Assembly: GCA_964528795.1 (NCBI GenBank)
Contig: CAZGUY010000015.1
Coordinates: 1 to 17,390 of the forward strand
DNA: 17,390 nucleotides
Direction of reading: 5' to 3'
From: DATFJC01 sp964528795
Lineage (GTDB): Bacteria > Patescibacteriota > Patescibacteriia > UBA2591 > UBA6264
Positions 1-6,975 of the stretch are shown one piece after another; positions within the stretch are counted from its first letter, which is position 1; every line of letters starts with the position of its first letter. Made by a program: the position numbers and the translations under genes. The notes beneath the pieces were generated by a model. It was not told the origin of the DNA. It saw only the letters and a program-made list of their open reading frames with translations, and did no database searches.

Positions 1-11
1 TTGGGTAGTAG

Positions 12-17
12 ATTATA
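12..17 (-). promoter_or_regulatory. possible extended -10 promoter for a gene left of the window
   Basis: On the minus strand this reads TATAAT, preceded by TGT, which fits an extended -10 (TGnTATAAT). No convincing -35 lies 16-18 bases upstream. Transcription would leave the window at its left edge, so the target gene is not visible. The palindromes at 45-110 lie just upstream. Confidence 0.35.
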
Positions 18-44
18 ACAAATAAATTCCACCAACCTTCTCCC

Positions 45-69
45 AACTTAGGAGCCTTGCTCCTAAGTT
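45..69. repeat. 11-bp perfect palindrome, unit A
   Basis: AACTTAGGAGC (45-55) is the exact reverse complement of 59-69, with loop CTT. The 23-base core at 46-68 is the exact reverse complement of 85-107, so this is an inverted copy of the next palindrome. There is no T-tract close to either side, so it is not an obvious terminator. Confidence 0.85.
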
Positions 70-81
70 CTAATAGGAGTA

Positions 82-120
82 CTTACTTAGGAGCAAGGCT
101 CCTAAGTAAGGCTCCTAAAT
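82..120. repeat. 13-bp perfect palindrome, unit B, plus a third half-unit
   Basis: CTTACTTAGGAGC (82-94) pairs perfectly with 98-110 around loop AAG. A further half-unit at 108-120 repeats 95-107 (AAGGCTCCTAAGT against AAGGCTCCTAAAT, one mismatch). Together with 45-69 this is a small cluster of one repeated palindromic unit in both orientations, like a REP or MITE-type intergenic element. I see no coding sequence in it. Confidence 0.85.
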
Positions 121-127
121 ATTATCA

Positions 128-246
128 CCCTGGAGGACTCACCTCCTGACGGAGGAAAGACCTCCAAAGAGCGTCCCCCTAACCTGTTAACCTTAAGGGT
201 CCACAAGGAAAGTGTTATGGACGAGGTTGAATCTCGTCCTTGTTTT
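128..246. other. GC-rich, hairpin-rich intergenic island; candidate structured RNA
   Basis: Positions 121-240 contain 61 G or C in 120 bases (51%) in a roughly 30% GC setting. The island contains GGAGG (132-136) with CCTCC (142-146), then GGAGG (151-155) with CCTCC (161-165), which can pair in more than one register. It also contains GTCCA (200-204) facing TGGAC (218-222), and a 7-bp hairpin GGACGAG (219-225) with CTCGTCC (233-239). On the plus strand the last hairpin is followed by TTGTTTT, like a terminator for rightward transcription. No rRNA, tRNA, RNase P, SRP or tmRNA signature was recognised and no ORF fits. The RNA interpretation and its strand are inference. Confidence 0.4.
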
Positions 247-250
247 AAAT

Positions 251-949
251 TTAAACACCCCTTACCTCACAGTTATCAACTTGTTTATTTAAAATCTTTT
301 TAAATTCTTTTAATTTTTCTTCTTTAAACGGTTGTAATTTAGAAAATTCTTTTTTTAAAGTATTTTTGGGTCTAAATTGTTGTAAAGCATGTTTTTTAGC
401 GCCCTTAACAATCTCTCCAATCTTTTTAATTTCTTCTTTGTCAATCAATCCTGGTACAACCGTTGTTCTAAACTCATGTTTTTCAAAATCCTTAATAATT
501 TTAATGCTTTTTTTAATATTTTCAATATTTACATCCTCTACTCCAGCTGCTTTTGGGTAATTTTCAAAACCAGCTTTAACGTCCATAGCAATAAAATCAA
601 CCAAATCTTTTTTAATTAACTCTTTTATCATATCTGGATTTGTTCCATTAGTGTCAAGCTTTAACAAGTAACCTAGATCTTTAATCTTTTTTAAAAAATC
701 AGGCAAACCTTTATAAATTGTTGGTTCGCCCCCAGTTACAACAACTCCGTCAATAAGACCTTGCCTTTTCTTTAAAAAGTCAAAAATCTTTTCTTGTTTT
801 ATTTCTCTTCTTTTGTCAGGTAATATTAAATCCTTATTATGACAAAAACCACATTTAAAATTGCAGCCATTAGTGAAAATAATACAAGAAACAAGTCCAG
901 GATAATCAAGTAAACTATTTTTTTGTAATCCTCCGATTGAGATAGACAT
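251..949 (-). CDS. nrdG: anaerobic ribonucleoside-triphosphate reductase activating protein (radical SAM)
   Basis: This is the activase that uses a [4Fe-4S] cluster and S-adenosylmethionine to install the glycyl radical on NrdD, allowing oxygen-free reduction of ribonucleotides. The 232-residue product has the radical-SAM signature CxxxCxxC at Cys29, Cys33 and Cys36 (GCNFKCGFCHN) and a GGEP motif at 73-76. Length and motif placement fit the NrdG/pyruvate-formate-lyase activase-like family. Its ATG overlaps the nrdD stop codon by one base (TAATG), so translation is probably coupled and the two partners are made together. A hairpin with no U-tract follows the stop on this strand at 219-239. I am confident of the radical-SAM activase role; partner identity rests on the overlap with nrdD. 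Confidence 0.95.
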   Translation of the reverse strand: MSISIGGLQKNSLLDYPGLVSCIIFTNGCNFKCGFCHNKDLILPDKRREIKQEKIFDFLKKRQGLIDGVVVTGGEPTIYKGLPDFLKKIKDLGYLLKLDTNGTNPDMIKELIKKDLVDFIAMDVKAGFENYPKAAGVEDVNIENIKKSIKIIKDFEKHEFRTTVVPGLIDKEEIKKIGEIVKGAKKHALQQFRPKNTLKKEFSKLQPFKEEKLKEFKKILNKQVDNCEVRGV

Positions 950-3900
950 TATTTTGCACTTTTAGAGAAGTTAGCTCTATCTTTGAATTCTTCCTGCTTA
1001 CCCTCATTCCATTGCTCAACTGGCCTTAAATAACCTACTACTCTTGAATAAACTTCGCATTTAGTAGTTTTACCTTCGTCTTTACATTTGGGGCAATATT
1101 TTTCTTCGCCATTGATGTAGCCATGAATTGGGCAGATTGAAAAAGTAGGAGTTAGGGTATAATAAGGAAGGGAATAATTATTAGCAATTTTTTTAACTAA
1201 ATTTTTTGTTGCTTCAATTGAGGGCATTTTTTCTCCCAACCAAGTGTGGAAAACAGTGCCTCCTGTATATTTTGTCTGAAGTGGATCCTGTAAATCCAGG
1301 GCTTCAAATATGTCTTCTGTTAAACCAAAAGGTAATTGGGTTGAGTTAGTATAAACTGGCTCTTCTTTTCCTAAAACATCAATATTGTAAATCTTAATAT
1401 CATCAAATTCTTTTTTATCATTACGAGCTAAACGATAACTTGAACCTTCAGCTGGAGTAGCTTCTAAATTAAATATATCACCTGTTTCTTCTTGAAAATT
1501 GCTAAGTTTATCTCTCATAAATACAAGTAACTTTTCTGCAAATTTAGATCCTTCTTTTGTACCAATGTTAGTATCCTTTAAATTCATTAAAGCATCATTA
1601 ACTCCTATTAAACCAATGGTTGAAAAATGATTTTTCCAATATTCACCTTGTGATTCCTTCACTTTTCTTAAATAAAATTTGGAATAAGGATACATTCCTT
1701 TTTCAGTTAAATTCTCCAAAAATTCTCTTTTAATTAATAAACTTTCCTTAGCTTTCTCCATCAAGTCTTCAACTCTATCAAAAAATTGATCTTCATTATC
1801 AGACAAATAAGCAGTTCGGGGCATATTTAGAGTAACAACTCCAATTGAGTTACCAGACCAAGTTACTTTTCCATTTCTCCTAACAAGTAAAGTATGGTTG
1901 GGTACTTCAAGGCAATATACCTTTCCATTATATTTTTGTTTAGAAATATTATTTTTCCTTAACCTATAATAATTAGATTGTTGTATTCCCAAAACATATG
2001 TTTTATTAGAATTAATTGCCTTACCTCTAATTTTAGTTTCCCTTATTCTTTTCTTAGATGTAGCCATCCAGCCCAATTTTAATACTATTTCTTGCATATC
2101 ATTTACAAGTTTTTTAGAAGCTGTCCAATAATTAATTTGACCTGTTGTCTTTCTCACATATCCATCTCCTTTTACCATCCAATCAAAAAGTATTTTTAAC
2201 TGCCTCTTACTTAAATTCTTAATTTCTTTAGGAATAAACTTTTCATATCCATTACCAAACTGTCTAAGATAAGTCCATAATTGTTTACTACATATTATAA
2301 AATTAACACACTCCCCCTTTTTCTCTTCATAAAAACGAAAAGGTAACTTATTTAATAATTTTCTAATTTGTTTCTTTATTTTTTTGTTTTTTTGGGTAAT
2401 AGTCACTCTATAGCCGTGATTTAGAGCAATATTTTCATTATCAGTACAGCCCTCTGCTAACCAAATGCCAAAGAATTTTAGCCAATTATCCATATTGATT
2501 TTTACTTCTGGAGTAATTTTTTTGATTTGAACCCCGCCTTGGCCGTAATCTTTGTTTTTACATATATTTAAAATTGAAGCAGGAGAACAATTTAATTTTT
2601 GAGAAATCTTTTCAAAAGTATTACCCTTTTTTCTCATACTTCTAGCAAGGGCTAATTCTTTGCTTGAAAATTTTGTTTTAGGACCCCCCCCCTTCATAAT
2701 CTTAACAGGAGGAAGTACAAATTGAGATTTTTCTTTACCTTTCCATTTCCCGCCTTTTGGAATTAAAGAGTTGCTAGGAGAATAATTTTGGGCTTGAACA
2801 AATTTTCTTTTTTTATTTTTACCATAATCTATTACCATTTTATGATTAGGAGTGACTAATAAATCAAAAGATTTAGCTTTAAATCTATACATATCACCAT
2901 TATAATCGTATTTAAAATATTTAGTTGGTTTATGAAGCTCAATTTCATCATCATTGGAAAGAGTAAATACCTTTTCATGCTTGTTAACATTTTTAAATAA
3001 TTTCCAGCCATTTTCTGTTAACACTTCTGTCTTTTCATCATAACAACCTGTTAGAGGATTTGACCCAAAAAGACCACCCCCTCTTTTTCTCAGCTCTTTG
3101 TTCGATAATCTGAGCCGGCAACACATACTTCGAGCATCTTCTGGCTTCATATCAGAATTTATAAAGTTAGAAAAATAAGGTGTACCATATTTGGCAGTCA
3201 TCTCCCATAAAGGATCGAGGGTTTCATTATCCCATTCAAAATCTTTAGTTATATTATAAGTTGGAATAGGAAAAGTAAATGGTCTATCTTTAGCATCCCC
3301 TTCTAACATCAATTCTGCAAAAATTCTATTAAACATATCAACTTCTTTTTGAAAGTCGCCATAGGTCTTATCTTGAGGCTCACCCCCTATTATTACTGAT
3401 TGATCTTTTAAATAAGAAGGGACCTTCAAATCCATAGTAACGTTTGAAAAAGGAGTATTTCCCGTGATAAAAACCTTACCTTTTCTTTTGGCAATTACAG
3501 TTTCATTGTCTGTATTAACAGACCAAATAACCCCTTTATAATCAACTTCTTTTATTTCTTGGATATAAGTATCCTTGTGTCTAATAACGCGTAAAATGTA
3601 AAGTAATTTATTCCCAACACCAGTAGCCATTCTTTTACCAACCGTAAATCCATAACCGGAATTTACAATAATTTGCTGCAAAGATTTTAAGATTTCTTTA
3701 TTTGAAGTAGTAATTTTACAATTTTCATGACCATCTCCTTTAATATAAGTTTCTATAAATATTCTGCTTTGATTTTGACTCATCTCTAACATCTTTTTAG
3801 GTACTTTTTTTACGCTTTTATCATTATCAAACCATTTTAGAATATTCTTAGAATTTTTAGCATTAAATCTAATTTGTGCGACTCTATCACCTAGTGATTT

Positions 3901-6504
3901 ACTCCCCTCTTGCACAGTATACTCAATACCAAGAACTTCCAATAAACTAATTATTTCCTCAAAATTTTCATAATTTTTATGTTTTGATTGATAGATACAA
4001 ACCCTTCTCCAATTTCCTTTAACTTCCAAAGATCCTTCAGAAATAATCCACGCTATTAATTTAATTTCCTCATCAGTCAAATCAATATCTTTATTTTTAT
4101 TATCAGCCGCAATTGGTATTATGGGTGGAGTTTTAAAATTCTCATTAATCTCTTCTATTTCTTGTAAGCAAAATTTGTTTTTTGTATTAAACTTTTTTCT
4201 AACCACTCTGTGACCTGGGGATATTAATTGATCTTGAATTCTATTTTTTAAATTAAACATCTTACCTTCATATTCTCTCCTAAATATTTTTTTAACGGTT
4301 TTATGCTCTATTATACCATTCTCAACATTAAAGGTTTTAATTGTGTCCCCCTTTTCTACTTCATCATATTTTCTCCAACCCCTTGGAGTTAAAATTTCAG
4401 TGTCCTCTGATAAACATTGAAAACCTACCCTTGTTGGAACATTCATGTTGTATAAAAATTCTTGCATACATTGCTTTGCTTCTTTATAAGATAAATCATC
4501 ATACCTTATAAAAGGAGCAAGTAAGGTATCAAAGTTAGAAAGAGCTTGAGCTCCAGCTGATTCTCCCTGCAAGGTATAAATATAGTTTACTATTTGAAGT
4601 AAAGCTACATTAAAATGTTTAGCAGGAGCAGACTCTATCTTACCTCTTACCCCCTTAAACCCAGATAATAAAATATCTTCCAAATCCCAACCTACGCAAT
4701 TATGTACTAAAAGCCCATTACATAAAAAAGTTTTAGATTCAGTTGTAATATCATAAACCTCGGTTTCTGGAATAGCCGTTTTTTTATTGTTTAAAACTTT
4801 ATTCCAACCATATTTATTTGCTCTCCAACTAGATTTAGCATTTTTTGCTTTTTTATACTTAAAAGAAGGAATTTTCAAGTGCTTTCTTTTAGAAAAAGCA
4901 ATCCCATATATGGGATAATTTTGAACAATTTCTCTATCTTTGAATTTATGAATTTTACCAATTTCTCCTACATCTGATCTATCTCTTACAATTATATTAA
5001 AAAATTGAAGCAAAGTAGCAATCTGCTCAAGAAGAATTCTTGAAGAGAGTCGAATAGAAATTTGGGTCTTAGATGTTTTTACACTTCCATCTCCATCAAT
5101 AACACCAGCAATTATACCTTTTAAAAAATCTTTATTATACTCTAAAATTTTAAAGGGTATATTTTTGTTTCTGCTTAAAGGTTTTATTTTAAAAATCTTT
5201 TCGAATACAAGCTTTAATGTGCTTGAGTTTATAGTAACTGCCTTTCCTTTGGACTTTTTTTCTCTTACATAAGACCTAACACCAAGACCAGAACAAACAT
5301 TTACAATTTTTTTAATAATTTTTTTATTATTATTTGTAATGGTTAATCTATGACTATCATAATTACCTTCCGCAATAAAAATTCCTATTAAATATCCAAG
5401 GTCCTGACTGAGTTCTAATTTATTGTCTAAACTATTAGCATTATTTGAAGTACTAATACTATCCTTTGACCTTAAAGAACCACCTTGTTCATTAATAAAA
5501 TTTTCTACTTTAAAATTTCCTAAAAAGAAATCCTTATAATCATTATTAAATAATTCCTCGGCAATATATATACTTTTTTTATTAAAAAGTTTTTCTTTTT
5601 CTAATAAAGAAGGGATGTTATGACTAGATATAAAATGATCTTTTTCATTGACAGATCCAGCTTTAATTTCTTTTTCTTTTCCATCTTTTTTATCTTTTAC
5701 AATAAAAGGATGATTATTTGTGACTATAACACTTCTTCCTTGCTCTGATTTTATAAAATTTACATCTTTTTCCTTTTTCTTTCTTACTAATCTAGAAACA
5801 TTAGTCCAACCATTTTTATCTAAAACTTTTAAATTTTCAGGGTACTTAGCATAGGCCTTGTCTTTTTTATTTAAAACCTTTTCTTTGCAGGAAAGTTCTT
5901 TATAAAGCTGTTCAAAGGACAACAACTTTATTGTTTTATTAACCTTTGCCACTATTGTTTCTTTACCAAAAAAAGAATAAGTTCCAAGAGTTCCTAAATC
6001 GTGAATGTGTAAAAAACTATTATTGTGTTCTTTTCTTATTTCAGGAGGATATATTTTTTCAAGCCAATATTTTTTCACAACTTTATCAGCTATGTGAACA
6101 TTTAAACCTTGGAGAGAATAACTCATATTAGAATTTTCTTTTACTCTCCAATCCTTTTCTCTTATATAATTATCAATCAATGATGTATCTGAAAGTGTTT
6201 CATCAAACTCTCTAAGTTGAGTATGTTGAAAACGATAAAGTATATAAGCCTTGGCGGTTTTATAATGACCATGTTCTACTAATTGTTTTTCTACAATATC
6301 TTGAACCGTCTCAACAGTTGGAATTTCTCCTTTATCGGTTTTATCTTCTAATATTTGAACAATTTCTTTAGTTAAATCTTTTGACAAATCCCTATTAGTA
6401 CCCCCAACTGCTTGAGCAGCTGACCAAATTGCCTTAGTTATTTTTTGAGGATCAAATTTTTGAATTGATCCATCTCTCTTTTTAATTTTTTTGATTTTTG
6501 ACAT
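949..6504 (-). CDS. nrdD: anaerobic (class III) ribonucleoside-triphosphate reductase containing three inteins
   Basis: This enzyme reduces ribonucleoside triphosphates to deoxyribonucleotides by glycyl/thiyl radical chemistry in the absence of oxygen. The 1851-residue precursor contains inteins at 177-602, 697-1016 and 1154-1552. Removing them leaves 706 residues, normal for NrdD. An ATP-cone occupies about residues 1-95. Extein landmarks are HIHDLGTLGTY/CVGWDLED, VGFQ/TPFSN, MCCRLRL (Cys1128-1129, probable thiyl-radical site) and NPLTG/SIGVVTLNMPR. The C-terminus has a probable zinc site (Cys1791, His1794, Cys1804, Cys1807) and the glycyl-radical loop SRVVGY with Gly1824. All exteins stay in frame. 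No Shine-Dalgarno precedes the ATG, but the ATP-cone begins immediately, which supports this start. It ends overlapping nrdG. Activity must await three splicing events. Confidence 0.97.
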   Translation of the reverse strand: MSKIKKIKKRDGSIQKFDPQKITKAIWSAAQAVGGTNRDLSKDLTKEIVQILEDKTDKGEIPTVETVQDIVEKQLVEHGHYKTAKAYILYRFQHTQLREFDETLSDTSLIDNYIREKDWRVKENSNMSYSLQGLNVHIADKVVKKYWLEKIYPPEIRKEHNNSFLHIHDLGTLGTYSFFGKETIVAKVNKTIKLLSFEQLYKELSCKEKVLNKKDKAYAKYPENLKVLDKNGWTNVSRLVRKKKEKDVNFIKSEQGRSVIVTNNHPFIVKDKKDGKEKEIKAGSVNEKDHFISSHNIPSLLEKEKLFNKKSIYIAEELFNNDYKDFFLGNFKVENFINEQGGSLRSKDSISTSNNANSLDNKLELSQDLGYLIGIFIAEGNYDSHRLTITNNNKKIIKKIVNVCSGLGVRSYVREKKSKGKAVTINSSTLKLVFEKIFKIKPLSRNKNIPFKILEYNKDFLKGIIAGVIDGDGSVKTSKTQISIRLSSRILLEQIATLLQFFNIIVRDRSDVGEIGKIHKFKDREIVQNYPIYGIAFSKRKHLKIPSFKYKKAKNAKSSWRANKYGWNKVLNNKKTAIPETEVYDITTESKTFLCNGLLVHNCVGWDLEDILLSGFKGVRGKIESAPAKHFNVALLQIVNYIYTLQGESAGAQALSNFDTLLAPFIRYDDLSYKEAKQCMQEFLYNMNVPTRVGFQCLSEDTEILTPRGWRKYDEVEKGDTIKTFNVENGIIEHKTVKKIFRREYEGKMFNLKNRIQDQLISPGHRVVRKKFNTKNKFCLQEIEEINENFKTPPIIPIAADNKNKDIDLTDEEIKLIAWIISEGSLEVKGNWRRVCIYQSKHKNYENFEEIISLLEVLGIEYTVQEGSKSLGDRVAQIRFNAKNSKNILKWFDNDKSVKKVPKKMLEMSQNQSRIFIETYIKGDGHENCKITTSNKEILKSLQQIIVNSGYGFTVGKRMATGVGNKLLYILRVIRHKDTYIQEIKEVDYKGVIWSVNTDNETVIAKRKGKVFITGNTPFSNVTMDLKVPSYLKDQSVIIGGEPQDKTYGDFQKEVDMFNRIFAELMLEGDAKDRPFTFPIPTYNITKDFEWDNETLDPLWEMTAKYGTPYFSNFINSDMKPEDARSMCCRLRLSNKELRKRGGGLFGSNPLTGCYDEKTEVLTENGWKLFKNVNKHEKVFTLSNDDEIELHKPTKYFKYDYNGDMYRFKAKSFDLLVTPNHKMVIDYGKNKKRKFVQAQNYSPSNSLIPKGGKWKGKEKSQFVLPPVKIMKGGGPKTKFSSKELALARSMRKKGNTFEKISQKLNCSPASILNICKNKDYGQGGVQIKKITPEVKINMDNWLKFFGIWLAEGCTDNENIALNHGYRVTITQKNKKIKKQIRKLLNKLPFRFYEEKKGECVNFIICSKQLWTYLRQFGNGYEKFIPKEIKNLSKRQLKILFDWMVKGDGYVRKTTGQINYWTASKKLVNDMQEIVLKLGWMATSKKRIRETKIRGKAINSNKTYVLGIQQSNYYRLRKNNISKQKYNGKVYCLEVPNHTLLVRRNGKVTWSGNSIGVVTLNMPRTAYLSDNEDQFFDRVEDLMEKAKESLLIKREFLENLTEKGMYPYSKFYLRKVKESQGEYWKNHFSTIGLIGVNDALMNLKDTNIGTKEGSKFAEKLLVFMRDKLSNFQEETGDIFNLEATPAEGSSYRLARNDKKEFDDIKIYNIDVLGKEEPVYTNSTQLPFGLTEDIFEALDLQDPLQTKYTGGTVFHTWLGEKMPSIEATKNLVKKIANNYSLPYYTLTPTFSICPIHGYINGEEKYCPKCKDEGKTTKCEVYSRVVGYLRPVEQWNEGKQEEFKDRANFSKSAK
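1849..3045 (-). mobile_element. NrdD intein 3 (399 aa, Cys1 / Gly-Asn / Ser+1, LAGLIDADG plus HTH-like insert)
   Basis: Residues 1154-1552 interrupt NPLTG/SIGVVTLNMPR. Block A is CYDEKTEVLTENGW with Cys1154. Block B is LLVTPNHKMVI with Thr1218 and His1221. LAGLIDADG motifs are FFGIWLAEG (Glu1351) and FDWMVKGDG (Asp1447). The C-terminus is VTWSGN, Asn1552, before Ser1553 of the extein; the penultimate residue is Gly1551. Between block B and the first LAGLIDADG motif lies an extra segment (about 1279-1320) that reads like a helix-turn-helix and may add DNA-binding specificity. A nine-G run encodes Gly1272-1274 just before it. All residues for splicing and cleavage appear present. Confidence 0.93.
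2545..2670 (-). other. helix-turn-helix-like segment inside intein 3
   Basis: Residues 1279-1320 of the precursor (beginning FSSKELALARSMRKKG, then NTFEKISQKLNCSPASI) have the spacing of a resolvase/sigma-like helix-turn-helix: a first helix, a polar turn, then a likely recognition helix around NCSPASILNICK. The segment sits outside both the splicing blocks and the LAGLIDADG motifs. It is probably a DNA-binding module of the homing endonuclease. This is called from sequence pattern only. Confidence 0.5.
3457..4416 (-). mobile_element. NrdD intein 2 (320 aa, Cys1 / Gly-Asn / Thr+1, LAGLIDADG)
   Basis: Residues 697-1016 interrupt VPTRVGFQ/TPFSN. Block A is CLSEDTEILTPRGW with Cys697. Block B is LISPGHRVV, with Ser762 where Thr is usual and His765 kept. 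LAGLIDADG motifs are LIAWIISEG (Glu823) and IETYIKGDG (Asp924). The C-terminal block ends VFITGN, with Asn1016 before Thr1017 of the extein. The penultimate residue is Gly1015 instead of the common His. The acids for homing endonuclease activity are intact. This is the smallest of the three and has little beyond the splicing and endonuclease domains. Boundaries follow from the continuous NrdD consensus on either side and were verified at the codons. Confidence 0.93.
4699..5976 (-). mobile_element. NrdD intein 1 (426 aa, Ser1 / His-Asn / Cys+1, LAGLIDADG)
   Basis: Residues 177-602 of the NrdD precursor interrupt GTLGTY/CVGWDLED. Block A begins with Ser177 (SFFGKETIVAKV), block B is VTNNHPFIV with Thr262 and His265, and block F/G is VYDIT... 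ending LLVHN with His601-Asn602. The first extein residue is Cys603. Two LAGLIDADG motifs are present: LIGIFIAEG (acid Glu379) and IAGVIDGDG (acid Asp472), so the homing endonuclease keeps both catalytic acids. All splicing residues are present, so self-removal is expected. Boundaries were checked at codon level: TCT at 5974-5976 for Ser177 and AAT at 4699-4701 for Asn602. Using Ser rather than Cys as first residue is less common but known. Confidence 0.93.
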
Positions 6505-6544
6505 TGTAATAAAAAATTATATTTTTTCTAAATTAAGACCTTGG

Positions 6545-6601
6545 TTAATTTATAAAAAATAAAAACCAGAAAAATAAAATCATATCTTTAATTCTGGTTT
6601 T
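6545..6601 (-). promoter_or_regulatory. nrdD: hairpin with T-rich tail in the nrdD leader (possible attenuator)
   Basis: AAAACCAGAA (6562-6571) pairs perfectly with 6592-6601. On the minus strand the hairpin is followed by a T-rich run (TTTTTATTTTTTATAAATT), 58 bases before the nrdD ATG. The stem is AT-rich and the loop is 20 bases, so it would be a weak terminator at best, or simply a leader hairpin. No known riboswitch motif was recognised in the leader. Confidence 0.35.
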
Positions 6602-6667
6602 CTAGAAGTTTTTGGCTCCTCCTTTCCCCCAAAACAGATTTTATATTTTAAAATGACCTCTATTACA

Positions 6668-6696
6668 ATTTTAAATGATTTAACAAAAACCGACAA
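6668..6696 (-). promoter_or_regulatory. possible sigma70-type promoter of nrdDG
   Basis: The minus strand reads TTGTCG (6691-6696), a 17-base spacer, then TAAAAT (6668-6673). A start near 6661 would give a leader of about 155 bases before nrdD. The region is so AT-rich that chance matches are likely. The rest of 6505-6867 is AT-rich and has no ORF or other signal I can support, apart from an isolated Shine-Dalgarno-like AAAGGAGGAG at 6616-6625 with no nearby start codon. Confidence 0.35.
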
Positions 6697-6865
6697 ATTT
6701 TAAAAAATAATTTCCGATAACAAAAACAAATTTAAATTTTATAAAAATTACTATTATTTTTTTTATTACATAAGCCCTAAATTAAACCTTTATAAAAGGA
6801 AAATAAAAAACGTCTAAAATTTATGATAATGCCGTTATTTTAATTTTAATTTTTTAATATTTTTA

Positions 6866-6898
6866 AATAAAAAAGAGGGTAAGAATTTCTTCTTACCC
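6866..6898 (-). terminator. rho-independent terminator, second after the AI-2E gene
   Basis: GGGTAAGAA (6877-6885) pairs perfectly with 6890-6898 around a 4-base loop. On the minus strand the stem is followed by CTCTTTTTTATTT. It lies downstream of the AI-2E permease gene and would back up the terminator at 6938-6971, insulating nrdD. Confidence 0.8.
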
Positions 6899-6930
6899 AT
6901 ATTTAACTATATTACTCCATCTTTATTTCA

Positions 6931-6975
6931 AAAAGGGGGCGGTCTAACCGCCATAGGGCGGTTAGACCGCCTTTT
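6931..6975 (-). terminator. 15-bp perfect GC-rich hairpin, first terminator after the AI-2E gene
   Basis: GGCGGTCTAACCGCC (6938-6952) pairs perfectly with 6957-6971 around loop ATAG. It is flanked by AAAA on one side and TTTT on the other, so it could end transcription in both directions; on the minus strand the stem is followed by CCCTTTTT. Each arm is itself a smaller inverted repeat (GGCGGT with ACCGCC), allowing a cruciform-like alternative fold. The stem lies 25 bases past the AI-2E stop codon. Confidence 0.85.

Noticed and set aside
45..120. CRISPR-like repeat array
   Set aside because: Units are inverted and nearly adjacent with no regular unique spacers, and no cas genes are present.
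366..619. Two plus-strand ORFs of 64 and 76 residues opposite nrdG
   Set aside because: They are antisense to a gene with complete radical-SAM motifs, have Phe/Leu/Ser-rich composition typical of antisense translation, and lack start signals.
949..6504. nrdD insertions as group I or II introns or as separate genes
   Set aside because: All three are in-frame throughout and carry protein-splicing blocks A, B, F and G with LAGLIDADG motifs; intein boundaries restore the extein exactly.
6545..6583. 12-codon leader peptide (Phe/Ile/Leu-rich, one Trp) in the nrdD leader
   Set aside because: No ribosome-binding site, AT-driven composition, and it lies mainly in the hairpin; not distinguishable from chance.
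6505..6700. Adenosylcobalamin riboswitch in the nrdD leader
   Set aside because: Such switches occur upstream of RNR genes, but the conserved B12-box sequence was not found and the leader is too short and AT-rich.
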